Position numbers and translations under genes: made by a program
Assembly: GCA_004352715.1 (NCBI GenBank)
Contig: SCFE01000109.1
Span: forward strand, 1,478,139-1,542,138
DNA: 64,000 nt
Direction: 5' to 3'
Source of the DNA: Hofstenia miamia
Taxonomy: Eukaryota > Xenacoelomorpha > Acoela
The notes under the pieces: model-generated
Seen by the model: only the letters and a program-made list of their open reading frames with translations
Database searches by the model: none
Told to the model about the DNA's origin: nothing
Shown: piece by piece, positions 62,651-64,000 of the stretch
Layout: every line of letters begins with the position of its first letter
Numbering within the stretch: position 1 is the stretch's first letter

Positions 62651-62671
62651 NNNNNNNNNNNNNNNNNNNNN

Positions 62672-62943
62672 ACTTTGTTAAGTGTGGCGATATATGGGGA
62701 GAGCCCACTCTGATTTTTAAAAAATTGATGACGTCATCAAAAGCAGTTTTTTTTTGCTTATTCCAAATCAAAAAAATTTTTTGCGAACCATTCATTATTT
62801 CAAAAGTTATTAATATTTTTAATATAGCATTAATGTAACATACATATGTAATTTAGCAATGATGCATTATCGTAACTTAGATTCTTGGAATAATAAAGAA
62901 ACAGCAATTTCTTTGATTATCCTTGTATGTATTTTTGGAAAAC
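62672..62943. repeat. Gap-flanking duplicate, copy 2
   Basis: See copy 1; sequence continues uniquely after 62943. Confidence 0.9.
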
Positions 62944-63149
62944 CTTAAAAGGTTGTTCATTAATGCAAACTTGGTTAACTTAACTTATAGCTTCGGTCTT
63001 ATGTTACATCTTTTGACAAGCTATTATGTTTTTGTACATGCAATTGAACCAAATGTTGGACACACTCAATAACAGAATAGTACCAAATATTTTAGTTACT
63101 AGTGTAGACTTTCAAATCGTTAAAAAATGTATTTAAGTTTACATTATGG

Positions 63150-63520
63150 TAAAAAGCACCTTGTCTACATAATTCAGCATATTCGAAAATACATGATTAA
63201 TGAATTTTTGTAAAAAAAATTTTCATGAAAACGACCAAAGTCACTCCATTTTATTGTATTCGAAAAATAGACTGAACAAGCAGGCAGTAGTGCAAGGAAC
63301 ACAGCAACTAGCACGCACTTCTCATGTTAATGAACTTTTGGTGATTCTTAGAAATTCACATTTGATTCATTTTATTCTGAAGTATTTTATTCAGGAATAC
63401 ATCATATATCATGTTTACATATATCTCGGGTACAGGTACAATTACTACGGGTACGGGTAAGGTATAATAAGTCACAGACTGGTAGCTGTAGTAAATTATG
63501 CTAATAGCACACTCCCAAAA
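63150..63520 (+). repeat. Dispersed repeat, copy 2 (partner 14640-15100)
   Basis: Ordered similarity to 14640-15100: 'ttcattttatt.tg..gtattttattcaggaatacat', then GGTACAGG/GGTACGGG strings, then 'gtagtaaattatgc'. It is non-coding and may be the terminus of a DNA transposon. Confidence 0.5.
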
Positions 63521-64000
63521 TGAATAATAAACTATTTTATAAGGAATCAATATTCCACTAAGAGCATACGAATATACATTACACAGCATACAAATTGCTA
63601 CATACAGCTAATGAGTGTGAGCAGAAATTATCAATAGCAAACTAAAAAATGTAAGCGTTTAAATTTCACTACAAAAATGAAAATCTTATTTTTATTGAAA
63701 ATCAAGCAATTAGACTATATTTAAAATGTCCTGGCTTGTGTTTGTGTTCTATAACAATGTCCTAATATTTAGTGCATTATAAATTTAAATTGTTGAATAT
63801 GAATGTTTTTATTCGAATTAAATTTAAAAATATTTTTCAAAGCAAAATGGGAAAGACACTGTCAATTAATTTCTTGTTTGTAAGCCATACTCACTTATTG
63901 TTGAATTGTTGCATAAATTATTCTGGTTAAGCCCATTAGAAAACTTTGGCAAACGTATGGAAATGGTTTAGAAGTTATAACATCTTTAGAATTTATTGAT
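63521..64000. other. AT-rich non-coding stretch
   Basis: Nothing supportable. Confidence 0.4.

Overview
The window is AT-rich, intron-bearing animal DNA. Evidence for an invertebrate metazoan is spliced genes with GT/AG introns, a secreted CAP-domain (SCP/venom-allergen-like) gene, a DUF4806 gene, and dense remnants of hAT, pogo, Tc1 and Ty3/gypsy elements. It is a draft assembly with N runs at 4149, 15597-15600, 15974, 26769-26873, 48058, 55985-56131 and 62651-62671. I cannot name the species. Most of the window is decayed transposon and featureless AT-rich DNA. I found no tRNA, rRNA or CRISPR array.

Layout. 1-6.2 kb: non-coding, with an apparent 966-bp tandem duplication next to a single N. 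6.2-6.5 kb: Tc1 transposase remnant (+). 7.3-9.4 kb and 16.8-22.6 kb: two units of a tandemly duplicated CAP locus, both on the minus strand. The right unit has a complete three-exon gene (19680 down to 16794, 243 codons before the stop); the left unit keeps only exon 1. Intron 1 of the complete gene carries a hAT insertion with a perfect 8-bp target duplication. 11.5-14.1 kb: small hAT-type elements, a GTGCC pentamer array and a solo LTR (R1). 26.7-27.2 kb: a further hAT-type element containing a gap.

28.1-43.1 kb: Ty3/gypsy-like sequence read on the minus strand. Three direct LTR-like repeats (R4, R3, R2) bracket two complementary halves: integrase plus a long unrecognised third ORF, then gag-protease-RT-RNase H. 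From about 28.15 to 42.55 kb CpG is almost absent, while the homologous LTR R1 and the outer half of R4 keep CpGs. This suggests a historically methylated domain.

43.5-52.2 kb: nested DNA transposons. A pogo-like element (about 48.43-52.22 kb) is split by a 2.7-kb hAT-type element (49055-51778), which itself contains a perfect 58-bp palindrome flanked by 8-bp direct repeats and an inverted copy of an element also found at 43.5-44.7 kb. 54.5-56.8 kb: a hAT/ZMYM-like transposase pseudogene interrupted by a second hAT deletion derivative with TSD GTGCACAT. 58.9-62.3 kb: a region with inverted GTTGGC-rich ends holding a multi-exon DUF4806 gene (minus). 62.3-64 kb: a gap-flanking duplication and a dispersed repeat.

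The only host gene that looks intact is the CAP gene. The DUF4806 gene is nearly intact but its last splice junction does not keep frame in my reading. All other coding signals are broken.
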